A DNA stretch of 64,000 nt from the NCBI GenBank assembly GCA_002030045.1, contig LQBI01000004.1:1-64000 (forward strand), read 5' to 3'. Shown piece after piece: positions 53,316 to 61,196 of the stretch. Positions within the stretch are counted from its first letter, which is position 1; the number at the start of each line of letters is the position of its first letter. The notes under the pieces are model-generated. The model was not told the origin of the DNA. It saw nothing but the letters and a program-made list of their open reading frames with translations, and did no database searches. The DNA is from Candidatus Aegiribacteria sp. MLS_C. GTDB taxonomy: Bacteria > Fermentibacterota > Fermentibacteria > Fermentibacterales > JCC-6. The position numbers and the translations under genes were made by a program.

Positions 53316-53909
53316 CTACAGAAGCGTCTTTATGGAGCCCCAGGTATCCCTTTCAAGACGAGTCACTCCGTGACCTGTGACCGTCATGTCCCACATCGTC
53401 CAGTGCAGGTCGGTGGCCCACATGTACCCGTACCCGCTCATGCTGGCCCTGAACAGTATCCGGCCCTCCAGAGCCGATGTGAGGGTCACAGTTCCCGAAA
53501 CATCGGTGGAATCGCTGACGTTGAAGGACACGTATCCCGGGCTGGAATGGTTGTCATACTCGTTGAAGATGACCACATCGGAAGTGAAGGGATCCACCTG
53601 GATTATCATGGATACGTTCACTCCGCCGTCCATCGTGTAACCCGTGTGCAGGAACCCGGTACCCATGGAAACTGTCATGGAATCGCATCCAGCCGGAAAG
53701 TCCAGGAAGACCGTGGTCTGGAAGTCGGCATCATCTCCCGGATCGCACTTCCCGTACATCGACTTCTCGAATTCGAGCCCTCCGGCAACCCCGGTCCAGC
53801 CGGAGCCGTAATTCCACTGCGCATTGAGTTCGGTAAAGGGATACTCCCATACAGCGTCCCCCCATAGAACGGCAGGTCCGAGGAGTATCAGGATGAACAG
53901 CTTTCTCAT
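53316..53909 (-). CDS. Exported beta-sandwich protein with WGSIK-type C-terminal tail
   Basis: 197 residues. Signal peptide (RKLFILILLGPAVLWG), then one beta-rich domain of ~165 residues (WEYPFTELNAQWNYGSGWTG, TTVFLDFPAGCDSMTVSMGTGF, GYVSFNVSDSTDVSGTVTL) resembling carbohydrate-binding or galactose-binding-like folds, with two Cys that may bond. The protein ends with RLERDTWGSIKTLL after a short linker; the tail could be a sorting or anchoring signal, but one example proves nothing. GGAGGGAT lies upstream of the ATG. A weak TTGACT box lies ~65 bases upstream. Confidence 0.65.
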   Translation of the reverse strand: MRKLFILILLGPAVLWGDAVWEYPFTELNAQWNYGSGWTGVAGGLEFEKSMYGKCDPGDDADFQTTVFLDFPAGCDSMTVSMGTGFLHTGYTMDGGVNVSMIIQVDPFTSDVVIFNEYDNHSSPGYVSFNVSDSTDVSGTVTLTSALEGRILFRASMSGYGYMWATDLHWTMWDMTVTGHGVTRLERDTWGSIKTLL

Positions 53910-54094
53910 CAGGTTATCCCTCCATGCCCGGGTTGATCACCGAACTAACCTAAAAAAAACACACAGGGAATAGTCAAACATGCATCGGCAACACTCAGCC
54001 GCCTTCCCCGCATACACGACCAAGAGTATGTCACACCGTAAATTGGAACAGGTATGATCACAGATGTCGAACTGTTACGGACAAGCTGAACTGC

Positions 54095-54123
54095 TTGACG
54101 GAGCGCCTCACGGACCGTATTTT
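54095..54123 (+). promoter_or_regulatory. Putative promoter of tRNA-Asn
   Basis: TTGACG (54095-54100), 17-nt spacer, TATTTT (54118-54123), ending 18 bases before the tRNA 5' end. Spacing and position fit a native tRNA promoter that survived element insertion. Confidence 0.6.
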
Positions 54124-54141
54124 CCCCGTCCATCAGAATGC

Positions 54142-54217
54142 GCCTCGATAGCTCAGTTGGTAGAGCGGGTGGCTGTTAACCACTAGGTCCGAGGTTCGAG
54201 TCCTCGTCGAGGCGCCA
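54142..54217 (+). tRNA. tRNA-Asn (anticodon GTT)
   Basis: Full cloverleaf: acceptor GCCTCGA/TCGAGGC, D arm AGCTC...GAGC, anticodon stem GGTGG/CCACT around CTGTTAA (anticodon GTT), T arm CGAGG-TTCGAGT-CCTCG, discriminator G and encoded CCA. The serine recombinase frame ends in its anticodon loop on the opposite strand, so this tRNA is the apparent insertion site of the element to the right. The intact cloverleaf means the element restores, or does not break, the 3' half. Confidence 0.96.
54176..54217. other. Probable attachment site: recombinase end within tRNA-Asn 3' half
   Basis: Boundary between core genome and mobile element. To the left genes are high-GC and core-like; to the right the recombinase, AT-richer sequence and defence-type genes begin. 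The tRNA 3' half (anticodon loop to CCA) is the likely shared core of the attachment sites. I saw no second copy further right within the window, so the other junction should lie beyond 64,000. Confidence 0.5.
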
Positions 54218-55855
54218 AGCATGTCTCCCAGCGAACTCATTTCCAGCGGTTAACGATGAAGATCGTGTATGTGGTTGACTACCATGCACTCCAACTCGAA
54301 GGCCGTTATTCCCGTCCCAATAGACCCTGTTCACCACGGATTTCATCAGAGCCTTTTGTTCACGACCGTCAAGACGACCAATGGTTCGGGCGAAGTTGTC
54401 CAGCGCTATAACAACGGCTTCTGTCACCACTTTGTCGTTTCCACAGCCGCTGATACGTGCTTCCAGATGGAGGATGTTGTCCGTATTCTCCCTCTTTCTC
54501 TGACTCTGACGCTCAAGCTCCGCCTTAACCTCATTCTGAGCATTCTCATCGAGACTCCCAAGATTCTCCATTAGGGTCTTGATCTTATCATTGGTGCGTT
54601 TCAGGGTTTTCTGATGGACTTGAAGTTCTTTACGCATCCTCGGTAGGTCTGCGGTGATCTGATTGTTTGTCTCCTCGATGATCCTTGAAAGCCGATCGGG
54701 CTTGAAAGCAAGTTCTGATACACTCTTGATAACAGTCTCCTCAATCTCACTAGCAGGAACCGATCCAGTACATTCAGGAGTCTTGCATACATACCTGAAA
54801 TAACGAACCTCTCCCGGCTTCGTTGTTGAATCGGTCTTCATGGGCTTAAGGCACTTCCCGCAGTACATGAGTCCTGAAAGCAGATAGTTGTGTTTCCGTC
54901 TGGCAACGACATTGTGCCGCGTTGCATTGCCTTCATCAAGGACAGTCTGAACCTTATCGAAGAGTTGCTCGGGTACGATGGCTTCCCATGTTGCCTTGAC
55001 CTCTGAATAGAGCTGAGTCTCCTTCAGGGAATCCTGATCCACGTGTTGGTACTTCTTGTTGACTTGCAGTATACCGACATATGCCTTGTTCCTGAGTATC
55101 CTACGGACATTCTCCAGAGTGAATTTCTTTCCTCCTCGAACTACTCCCTGCTTGGAAATTCTCCGTTTTGTTCGATGTCCCTCGCGGTTCAGAAGCTCGA
55201 TAACTTTTCTTAGAGAGCCGAGTTTCAGATACTCCGTGAAAATATGTTGGACGATTACAGCCTCGTCCTTATTGACTACGAGCTCTCCCTGCTTATCTGC
55301 AAGGTCATATCCCAATGGCGGAACTCCACCAGTCCAGATACCCTTACCTGCTCGATTAACTTTACTGATCTGCATACGCTCGGAGGTCTGTTCGCGCTCC
55401 AGCTCAGCCAGTGCCATTAGGATGTATGAGATGAATCTGCCATATGATGAGGTGGTATCGATCTGCTGAGTAACACAGACAAAGCCAACACCACGCTTGT
55501 CGAGGTAGTCGAAGAACTCGATGAAGTCCCTGATGGACCTGCTAACCCTATCCAGCCGAGTACATAAAACTGTATTTACCGCTCCAGTCTCGATGTCCTG
55601 ATAGAGTTGCTGGAACTCGTCACTTTGGACTGACTTACTGCCGGAGATTCCCTCAAGAATATAGGTCTTCGCCTCTGTCCATTCTTCCTCTCTCACAGCA
55701 CCACGATCAGCTCTGATCTGATTCTGGTAGGCGATGTGTGCTCGCATCATATCTATCTGAAGTGTGGTCGATCCTTCCTCCACTCGAGCCTGTCCTAGAG
55801 TACTTACTCTCGCGATCAATCCGCACTTACGATAGACCATCGATATCGTCCTCAT
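54176..55855 (-). CDS. Large serine recombinase (integrase)
   Basis: 559 residues. Resolvase domain ~8-165: catalytic Ser in GLIARVSTLGQA, SRSIRDFIEFFDYL and YILMALAELEREQTSERM. A recombinase domain follows (NRAGKGIWTGGVPPLGYDLA..., ENVRRILRNKAYVGIL), then a zinc ribbon (MYCGKCLKPMK...YVCKTPECTGS) and a coiled coil (~395-470). It catalyses attP/attB integration and excision. The C terminus (AWRLDEDSNLGPSG) is encoded antisense to tRNA-Asn. ATG at 55855 or 55840; both overlap the upstream gene by 29 or 14 nt. Confidence 0.93.
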   Translation of the reverse strand: MRTISMVYRKCGLIARVSTLGQARVEEGSTTLQIDMMRAHIAYQNQIRADRGAVREEEWTEAKTYILEGISGSKSVQSDEFQQLYQDIETGAVNTVLCTRLDRVSRSIRDFIEFFDYLDKRGVGFVCVTQQIDTTSSYGRFISYILMALAELEREQTSERMQISKVNRAGKGIWTGGVPPLGYDLADKQGELVVNKDEAVIVQHIFTEYLKLGSLRKVIELLNREGHRTKRRISKQGVVRGGKKFTLENVRRILRNKAYVGILQVNKKYQHVDQDSLKETQLYSEVKATWEAIVPEQLFDKVQTVLDEGNATRHNVVARRKHNYLLSGLMYCGKCLKPMKTDSTTKPGEVRYFRYVCKTPECTGSVPASEIEETVIKSVSELAFKPDRLSRIIEETNNQITADLPRMRKELQVHQKTLKRTNDKIKTLMENLGSLDENAQNEVKAELERQSQRKRENTDNILHLEARISGCGNDKVVTEAVVIALDNFARTIGRLDGREQKALMKSVVNRVYWDGNNGLRVGVHGSQPHTRSSSLTAGNEFAGRHAWRLDEDSNLGPSG

Positions 55856-56258
55856 CTACCTGCCGTATAAGTCTGTCCTTGTACTCTATAGGAAGTTTCT
55901 CCCAGCCCTCTGCAATAGCTCTTACCCAGATAGGGTATCCTGCCCATTCTTCATCAGACAGTACGCCCTGCTCCCGCTTTTTCAGAAGCTCAGTAAGGGC
56001 CACGGCGTTACTTCTACCAATCATGTACTCAAGGAAGAACCGATCAGAGTCAGTACCTTCAAGAGATTTGCTCAACACCTTGGTTGATTCCGCTACCGCT
56101 CGTGCAGTGTACAAGATGAATTGGTCGATTCTCTCAGAAGTAGACTTGTCAGAAATGAATTCAATCTCAACCGTATACTTCTTCGAGGGTATGAAAGCAT
56201 CATGATCATCCCCGAGGATTGGTACATCAGGCAGAAACGGTACTTCAGAATTTTCCAA
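55827..56258 (-). CDS. Unknown protein encoded upstream of the recombinase
   Basis: 143 residues, no family recognised. It looks coding: acidic N terminus (NSEVPFLPDVPILGDDHDAF), a strand-rich stretch YTVEIEFISDKSTSERIDQFIL, and amphipathic helices (YTARAVAESTKVLSKSL, SDRFFLEYMIGRSNAVALTELLKKREQG), then a tryptophan-containing part WAGYPIWVRAIAEGWEKLP. Overlaps the recombinase start, so it may help integration or excision, for example as a directionality factor; this is inferred only from position. An 8-bp hairpin (56278-56303) lies just upstream. Confidence 0.6.
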   Translation of the reverse strand: MENSEVPFLPDVPILGDDHDAFIPSKKYTVEIEFISDKSTSERIDQFILYTARAVAESTKVLSKSLEGTDSDRFFLEYMIGRSNAVALTELLKKREQGVLSDEEWAGYPIWVRAIAEGWEKLPIEYKDRLIRQVDEDDIDGLS

Positions 56259-56759
56259 CTAACCTCTCCCATCATACCACAGAATCAGGTAACTCATTCT
56301 GTGACCCTACATCACGACTATGTGAAAGAGATAAGTTTCAGGCTACCTATGATAACCTTACGGTCATTTTGGCGACCCCAACAGTGTTCTAATCAAATTG
56401 ATAACTTTCGACTGCATGATCTGTCGGTCATTGATAAGATATCCTCGATAGCATTGAACCACTTGGACAAATAATCCAAGTGCTTCTATCAAAAGAATGT
56501 ACTAATCTATTCATCCTGTATTCAGTATGGAATTGTCTGATTGTACTAGAACTGCTTGTGATGTTCAGACACAGAACAGAAATTTATAATACCATGTATG
56601 TCTTTGAGTTATGGCGTATGATTGTCTAGGACTGAACTTTTAGAACGAATATGGGTATCTTACTTTGTCAGATCGCATGAAGCTGTCTGAACTCTAGATC
56701 GAAGAGCGTGATGATGAGTGGTACTGATAATGTCGGAAGTGGTCAAATGGTAACTAGTT
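56259..56759. other. Non-coding, AT-rich stretch with hairpins and a possible promoter
   Basis: No convincing gene. Two hairpins stand out: CACAGAAT/ATTCTGTG (8 bp, 56278-56303) and CACTTGG/CCAAGTG (7 bp, 56460-56482). A TATAAT box at 56585-56590 (+ strand) has only a weak -35 (TGTTCA, 17 nt upstream); if real, it would start a transcript near 56598 running into the inverted-repeat region. Confidence 0.4.
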
Positions 56760-57211
56760 ATGAGTGTGCACTACTCGCCAATGATTCGATTGGATTCAAT
56801 CACCGAATCCCACTCGGTATAAGCACACACCCGACAGTAAGTTTTTCTGAGAAATACAGTTCTCTATGGGGATGTGATTTCTCCAAAGCTCCGTTTTCGC
56901 ACTCATCTCTAAAAAGCTCGAATGAGTACGACAAATGCAACCCTTGCGTTTATCGCACCTATATACATCAATGGTCGAGAATGGTTGAACACAATAGTTA
57001 TTACTCGAACACAAATGGAAAGGATGACTCCAAGAGCTGCTCCTGCGAGTTGGACAATCTTGGAGCTAAGCATCTGCGGGAGCTGAGAGCAACTGCAGAC
57101 ACTCCTGACAAACGAGGACTTCGATCTATAGATCGGAGAGTAACTCGAAGGAGTGGCAGCCCAAAATGCGGGGCGAGGCCCCGCGGCTGCTGCTATGACT
57201 GAAGTCGAGGG

Positions 57212-57844
57212 ATGTTGACTGATGAAAATGAAACTGACACCATGAATAACACTCACAGCACTAATACTCAGAACACTGACACTCAGGAGAACACGGGTAG
57301 TAATCCTCTGAGCAGGAGGGTGAATACTGTACACAGACTAAGCACTCAGGAGGAGATTCTGAGCAGGAGAAAGTGTGGAGAGATTCCAGACTCTCTGTTC
57401 AGGGCAAGTAAGAGAATAGACAGGGCACGCGATCAGTTGCAGAGACTCCGTTCGATGATACACCGACACAAACAACTCTTAGCCGAGCACGCGCATAGGG
57501 CGATCACTTATAAGGTGATCGACAGTGTAAGAACAGGACTCACACAGACTCTACAGGAACTGAATTGCTCAGACTGCTGCAGTGTAGGGACTCTACGGAC
57601 GCTGGGACAATGGGTGTCCCGCGTCAGGGAAAGACTCAAGGTTACGGGGCGATCCGAGAATGGAGCTAATGTCGGCCGCATCAGCTCTAACCTCGGCATA
57701 CACCCGAACAGAGACGAGGAAGGGCGTAGAGGAGTGCTATACGGACTACATAGGGCACACCTAAGTAGATCTCAGTACACACTATGTGCGAGGCTGCTGA
57801 AGGCTGTTCCCATATCCTACGAGATGTACGAGCACTCATGGTAA
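57212..57844 (+). CDS. Hypothetical protein (210 aa), doubtful
   Basis: An uninterrupted 210-codon frame inside the inverted-repeat region. The first ~25 residues are Asn/Thr/Ser-rich (TMNNTHSTNTQNTDTQENTG), the rest basic and helical (ASKRIDRARDQLQRLRSMIHRHKQLLAEHAHRA, LGQWVSRVRERLKV). No family, no Shine-Dalgarno at the first ATG/TTG candidates, and many hairpins cross it, so it may be a by-product of structured RNA sequence. Kept because so long a stop-free frame is unlikely by chance at this base composition. It contains a 12-bp direct repeat, TCTGAGCAGGAG (57307-57318 and 57358-57369). Confidence 0.3.
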   Translation: MLTDENETDTMNNTHSTNTQNTDTQENTGSNPLSRRVNTVHRLSTQEEILSRRKCGEIPDSLFRASKRIDRARDQLQRLRSMIHRHKQLLAEHAHRAITYKVIDSVRTGLTQTLQELNCSDCCSVGTLRTLGQWVSRVRERLKVTGRSENGANVGRISSNLGIHPNRDEEGRRGVLYGLHRAHLSRSQYTLCARLLKAVPISYEMYEHSW

Positions 57845-57862
57845 GGACAAGACCCAGAGAAA

Positions 57863-57895
57863 GGGTACTAGAGGGTAGGCCTACCTCTAGTACCC
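57863..57895. repeat. 33-bp near-perfect palindrome
   Basis: GGGTACTAGA (57863-57872), a bulged G, then GGTAGG and its complement CCTACC followed by TCTAGTACCC (57886-57895). Sixteen base pairs meet with no loop, 18 bases after the stop of the 210-codon frame. It could be a cruciform, a dimeric protein site, a terminator stem or an RNA helix. Confidence 0.8.
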
Positions 57896-58642
57896 TCCAC
57901 GTACACCGAGCACGGGACCTCGACGATCGCGACCTTCGATCATCCAGCACCTGCATACACAACCACCCGTGCACGGCCAGACATGTGCGAACACTGACAG
58001 GCCCGGGCAGGACCTACAAACGTTCAACGACCGCTAGTCAGTTGAACGGGTGGTGGAGATGATAAGACGGTACCTCGCAATCGCAGGAGGTGCAGCCATG
58101 ATGGCTGAGATGCCTGAAGCGTCCCTTCCAGACAACAACTCACACACGATGGAAGAACGACGCGCACCAAACGATACGACGGCACTGACACTGTCATACT
58201 CCAACCCGCGTTGTCTGATGGAAGGACGAGGTACTACGAATCTACCTCCTCACCCAGCTCGAGATCGTCGTTCGAATCAGGCAACGCGGAGAGACCGCGC
58301 ATGAGATAGTGGATGATGTACTCCTCGCCGCAGAGAGAGTATTCCGCTAATGCTACCCAGATATACCCTACCACGATCACGAACAGGGTCTGGCTGGGCT
58401 GCTGTTATCGATATCCTCCATAGTAAGCTCATACGCGGTCTCAACCCCCGCCCACCCCGCGGCGCCAAGCGCCGCGGCACCAAATGAACGCAGGGGGCGA
58501 AGGGTGCCCCGCCCCTACCGGTCATTACACTATCGCGTTTATTGAGTTTACTTAATCTGGATAACCATCAATCTTGAATGCGAGGTGGCGATTAAAGTGG
58601 ATATGTCAGGTGCATGCGAGAAATACCTTCACAGAGCCAGAA

Positions 58643-58918
58643 CTATCCGATAGGCCTTCGATCAAGCACCTGACGGAAATGTTCTTCAATCTCTTTGTAT
58701 GACATGCAAAGAACGTCGGGAGGATAGTCTTCAAGACTCTTCATGAAAGGTATTGGAGCTTCAGTCTTAAGTTTGTCAGGATTCAATCTACGCCAAACAC
58801 TGTAGGCGATTCCCTCCAACTCATAGCAGGTACTGCAGTATACCCAGCTGACGGGTATTGGCCATGGACCTTGAGTCAGTCTACCTGAACTTCCGCAACA
58901 GCTACATTTATAACTCAC
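58643..58918 (-). CDS. Small zinc-ribbon protein
   Basis: 91 residues, no named family. An N-terminal SYKCSCCGSSG and, 20 residues later, YCSTCYELEG give two CxxC knuckles of a zinc ribbon. The rest is helical and acidic/basic mixed (SVWRRLNPDKLKTEAPIPF, MSYKEIEEHFRQVL). GTG start with GGAG nine bases upstream. It lies alone between the inverted-repeat region and an AT-rich intergenic stretch; possibly a nucleic-acid-binding or regulatory accessory gene of the element. Confidence 0.65.
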   Translation of the reverse strand: MSYKCSCCGSSGRLTQGPWPIPVSWVYCSTCYELEGIAYSVWRRLNPDKLKTEAPIPFMKSLEDYPPDVLCMSYKEIEEHFRQVLDRRPIG

Positions 58919-59305
58919 TCACTTACTCCCGCCTGCTGATTGATTGCTAGCGCATTAGATATTGTTGTTTCAGTAATATTAAGGTGTTAATAGAGACCTG
59001 CGAAATTCCTGTTATAATCCAAAACCAAACTCAAGGGATTCTGCGTATTTCCTGTAAATTGGTAATATCCTACCAGCGGAACATGCTCTTACTCAACCCA
59101 ATTATATGTATAACCAATATCAACTCAAGGCCACCGAGTACAATAAAAGCCGAATAGCCAATCAGATTGGTTGGCGTTGAGGACAGTCATCAGAGCCAAT
59201 CATTTCTTTGTACTCGTATCAATGCTCCGAAAATCCAATGTTGAATCAGCTATTGGCTTTCACTTTAGTATTGAGAATTATTAGAGTAATTAGAAAGGGT
59301 TTGAT
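58919..59305. other. AT-rich intergenic region
   Basis: No gene seen. It contains a palindromic CCAATC-A-GATTGG (around 59159-59171) and long AT-rich stretches that probably hold the promoters of the minus-strand zinc-ribbon gene and of the + strand secreted protein gene. I could not pick reliable -35/-10 pairs. Confidence 0.4.
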
Positions 59306-60376
59306 ATGCAGACAATAGTGGCTTTACTGGCAATCTTGCTTTCTGCGTCCTCACCTGAGATTGAGGTTATCGCCTCAGACTTGGGCTGGCATAGTTGTGA
59401 TCCTGATCTTGAGTTCGACTCCGAGGGCAATCCCTGCATCTGCTACGTTGAAAGCGAAACCAAAATCCTAAGGTTTGCTACAAGGGGAGATTCAGGCTGG
59501 GAGATTGTGAGTGTACCAACAGGTAGCGATCGACGAGTATTTGAGGTCTCGTTCGAGTTGGACTCATTCGATAATCCCCATATTGCATTCACTAGCCGAG
59601 ATGATACTAGCAGCGTTCTGATGTATGCATACAAGGATGGAATCGGATGGCATATTGATACAATTGATGAGCGCGATGACCCCGGTGGCTATATATCGTT
59701 AGCTCTTGACTCGAATGATGTACCGTATGTTTCATACACTATAGGCCATACTGATCCGGGTGTTCGCTATGCCCGTCGCGATGGAACAACATGGATTGCC
59801 GAAACCTTAGCAGCAGCCACAGGTGAGTGGGGTGGCGGTGTTGCCATGGGCGTAGACGGTGAGAATAGACCTGCCGTTGTTTATTACGATTGGGACAATT
59901 CTGGATCAATGGAGGTACTTAGATGGTCTAGTAGCTCATGGAGGTTCGATGTTATTGACAGTGATCTCGGACATCTTGGTGGTATAGGACTGGCGGTTAT
60001 GTATGATGCTCAAGATGCCCTTCACGTAGCGTATTTCGATGACTCGGCCCATTCTCTGATGCATGCCAAGTGGGATGGTAGCAATTGGTCTATAACAACA
60101 ATTGATAGAGGTATAGGTGACTATGGGGGATTCGCCTCTATTGTTATCGATGAGGACTGCAATCCGTATATATCATATTTCGATTACAATAGAGAAACAC
60201 TAATGTACGCTAGATACGATGGTGTCTCATGGATTACGGAAAATATCATCGATGGGATTGGCATATTCCCCGGGAGTAGTTCAATTGCATTAAATCAAGA
60301 CGGCTCACTTTGGTTAGCATACTTTAACTTCGAGGACAAAACCCTGAATTATACGGAAATCGGAAGTGTCAACTAA
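59306..60376 (+). CDS. Exported repeat protein, probable beta-propeller
   Basis: 356 residues. Signal peptide (QTIVALLAILLSASS) followed by six to seven ~48-residue repeats of the form GWxIxTID...GGYxSLALDSNDVPYVSY...LxYAxxDGxxW, e.g. WSITTIDRGIGDYGGFASIVIDEDCNPYISYFDYNRETLMYARYDG. The pattern fits BNR/sialidase-like or related propellers of secreted proteins; no catalytic Asp-box set is evident. AAAGGG lies upstream of the ATG. More AT-rich than the core genes. Likely cargo of the element or a remnant of another insertion. Confidence 0.7.
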   Translation: MQTIVALLAILLSASSPEIEVIASDLGWHSCDPDLEFDSEGNPCICYVESETKILRFATRGDSGWEIVSVPTGSDRRVFEVSFELDSFDNPHIAFTSRDDTSSVLMYAYKDGIGWHIDTIDERDDPGGYISLALDSNDVPYVSYTIGHTDPGVRYARRDGTTWIAETLAAATGEWGGGVAMGVDGENRPAVVYYDWDNSGSMEVLRWSSSSWRFDVIDSDLGHLGGIGLAVMYDAQDALHVAYFDDSAHSLMHAKWDGSNWSITTIDRGIGDYGGFASIVIDEDCNPYISYFDYNRETLMYARYDGVSWITENIIDGIGIFPGSSSIALNQDGSLWLAYFNFEDKTLNYTEIGSVN

Positions 60377-60574
60377 CTAAATTGTATTGACCAATTAATC
60401 GGTGTTTCAGCGTTGCCTATGTATATGCATCAAGAAGTTATATCATCAGAGATTCCTGAGGATTTCTTACATGACACGGTCTTCTCACATGGTGATGTCT
60501 CCGCAAACCTAGGAGCATTTCATTTCACTCGTATAAGAAACTGATTGTAAGTGATACGACCCTTTGTAGCTTGA

Positions 60575-61126
60575 TTAGTATCTACCCGGGTCAGTTAAGA
60601 GACCTCTTCCTCTAGGAAAACCAAAGACTGATCCACCAAGGGCACCACTTACAGTATGTGTATCACCCATGCCAAAATCAGCTTCAATAGTGAAATAATA
60701 CGCGTCATAGTCTGCAATACGATCTTGAAACACGGAGTCATTTAAGAATTGTTCAATTGAGTCAATCCTGATAACTGCCAAATCGAACAACATTTCACTA
60801 TGTCCTGCCTGTAGGCATTCGAGGTGATAAACCGGGACTTGTGCGGGAAGAATCCATTCATCGAATTCGGGATATACGCGCACAACTAGTGTTAGATCTA
60901 CAATATCATAATCGCCAGCATTCTTCAGTCCGAATGTTACGACTCCGATCCTACCCCCATCGTCACTCCTTTTCCACAAATAGCCATGAGGATTCCATAT
61001 CTGTAATTGCTCAGCCAGCTCAATGCTGGTGTAATCAGGGGGCGGTGGATTCTCTAGTCCACGTCCACAGCTAACTGTGATAGCTATAGCTAGCGTGCAT
61101 AGAACTGCGATATTCAACTTGTACAT
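60575..61126 (-). CDS. Lipoprotein of unknown function
   Basis: 183 residues. Type II signal with lipobox ITVSC (Cys ~20), then Pro-rich linker (NPPPPDYTS) and a beta-sandwich-like domain (GRIGVVTFGLKNAGDYDIVDLTLVVRVYPEFDEW, MLFDLAVIRIDSIEQFL) that resembles FxLYD-type domains used for envelope proteins. Tail: GSVFGFPRGRGLLTDPGRY. The nearest upstream base context has AGGAGG before the ATG. No clear partner; it lies 70 bases from the DNA methylase gene on the same strand. Confidence 0.65.
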   Translation of the reverse strand: MYKLNIAVLCTLAIAITVSCGRGLENPPPPDYTSIELAEQLQIWNPHGYLWKRSDDGGRIGVVTFGLKNAGDYDIVDLTLVVRVYPEFDEWILPAQVPVYHLECLQAGHSEMLFDLAVIRIDSIEQFLNDSVFQDRIADYDAYYFTIEADFGMGDTHTVSGALGGSVFGFPRGRGLLTDPGRY

Positions 61127-61196
61127 TTGAATAACCTCCTATCAAACGTTTCATCAATATGGATAATCCAGCGAGTAATTCATTCCTCTGATTTAC

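Larger units (their letters stand above)
56760..58515. ncRNA. Candidate large structured RNA (inverted-repeat-rich region)
   Basis: About 1.75 kb with far more strong inverted repeats than expected. Clear cases: GATTCG...CGAATC (56783-56809), an 8-bp hairpin at 56933-56951, GCTCCTGC/GCGGGAGC (57039-57083), GCAGC + GCGGGGC-GAG-GCCCCGC + GCTGC (57156-57190), CGATCAC/GTGATCG (57501-57521), an 11-bp bulged hairpin (57598-57625), a 9-bp one-mismatch hairpin (57663-57687), the near-palindrome at 57863-57895, CGTTCAAC/GTTGAACG (58021-58048), a 16-bp bulged long-range helix (58120-58136 with 58210-58228), a 14-bp helix with one mismatch (58291-58305 with 58428-58442) and CCGCGGCGC-CAA-GCGCCGCGG near 58456-58476. 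Nested and long-range pairing suggests one RNA like GOLLD or ROOL. Wobbles do not settle the strand. Confidence 0.45.

Noticed and set aside
53945-54133. 62-codon minus-strand frame left of tRNA-Asn
   Set aside because: Overlaps the tRNA promoter, has no ribosome-binding site and no family.
56708-57202. 164-codon + strand frame (Ser/Cys-rich)
   Set aside because: No Shine-Dalgarno, no family, erratic composition and crossed by hairpins; treated as part of the structured region.
56909-57334. 141-codon minus-strand frame in the inverted-repeat region
   Set aside because: Hydrophobic stretches come from antisense Ser/Asn codons; no start signal and overlaps stronger structure evidence.
58050-58304. 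84-codon + strand frame with nearby helical-looking frame ending RVFR
   Set aside because: Neither frame continues without stops, and the long-range helices 58120-58228 and 58291-58442 run through both.
56259-58640. CRISPR array in the repeat-rich stretch
   Set aside because: Repeats are inverted and unequal, not regularly spaced direct repeats; only a 12-bp direct repeat was found.
56259-58640. Group II intron or retron
   Set aside because: No reverse transcriptase frame nearby and no recognisable domain V hairpin.
56259-58640. IS200/IS605-type element with guide RNA
   Set aside because: No TnpA or TnpB frame is present; the only recombinase is the large serine type.
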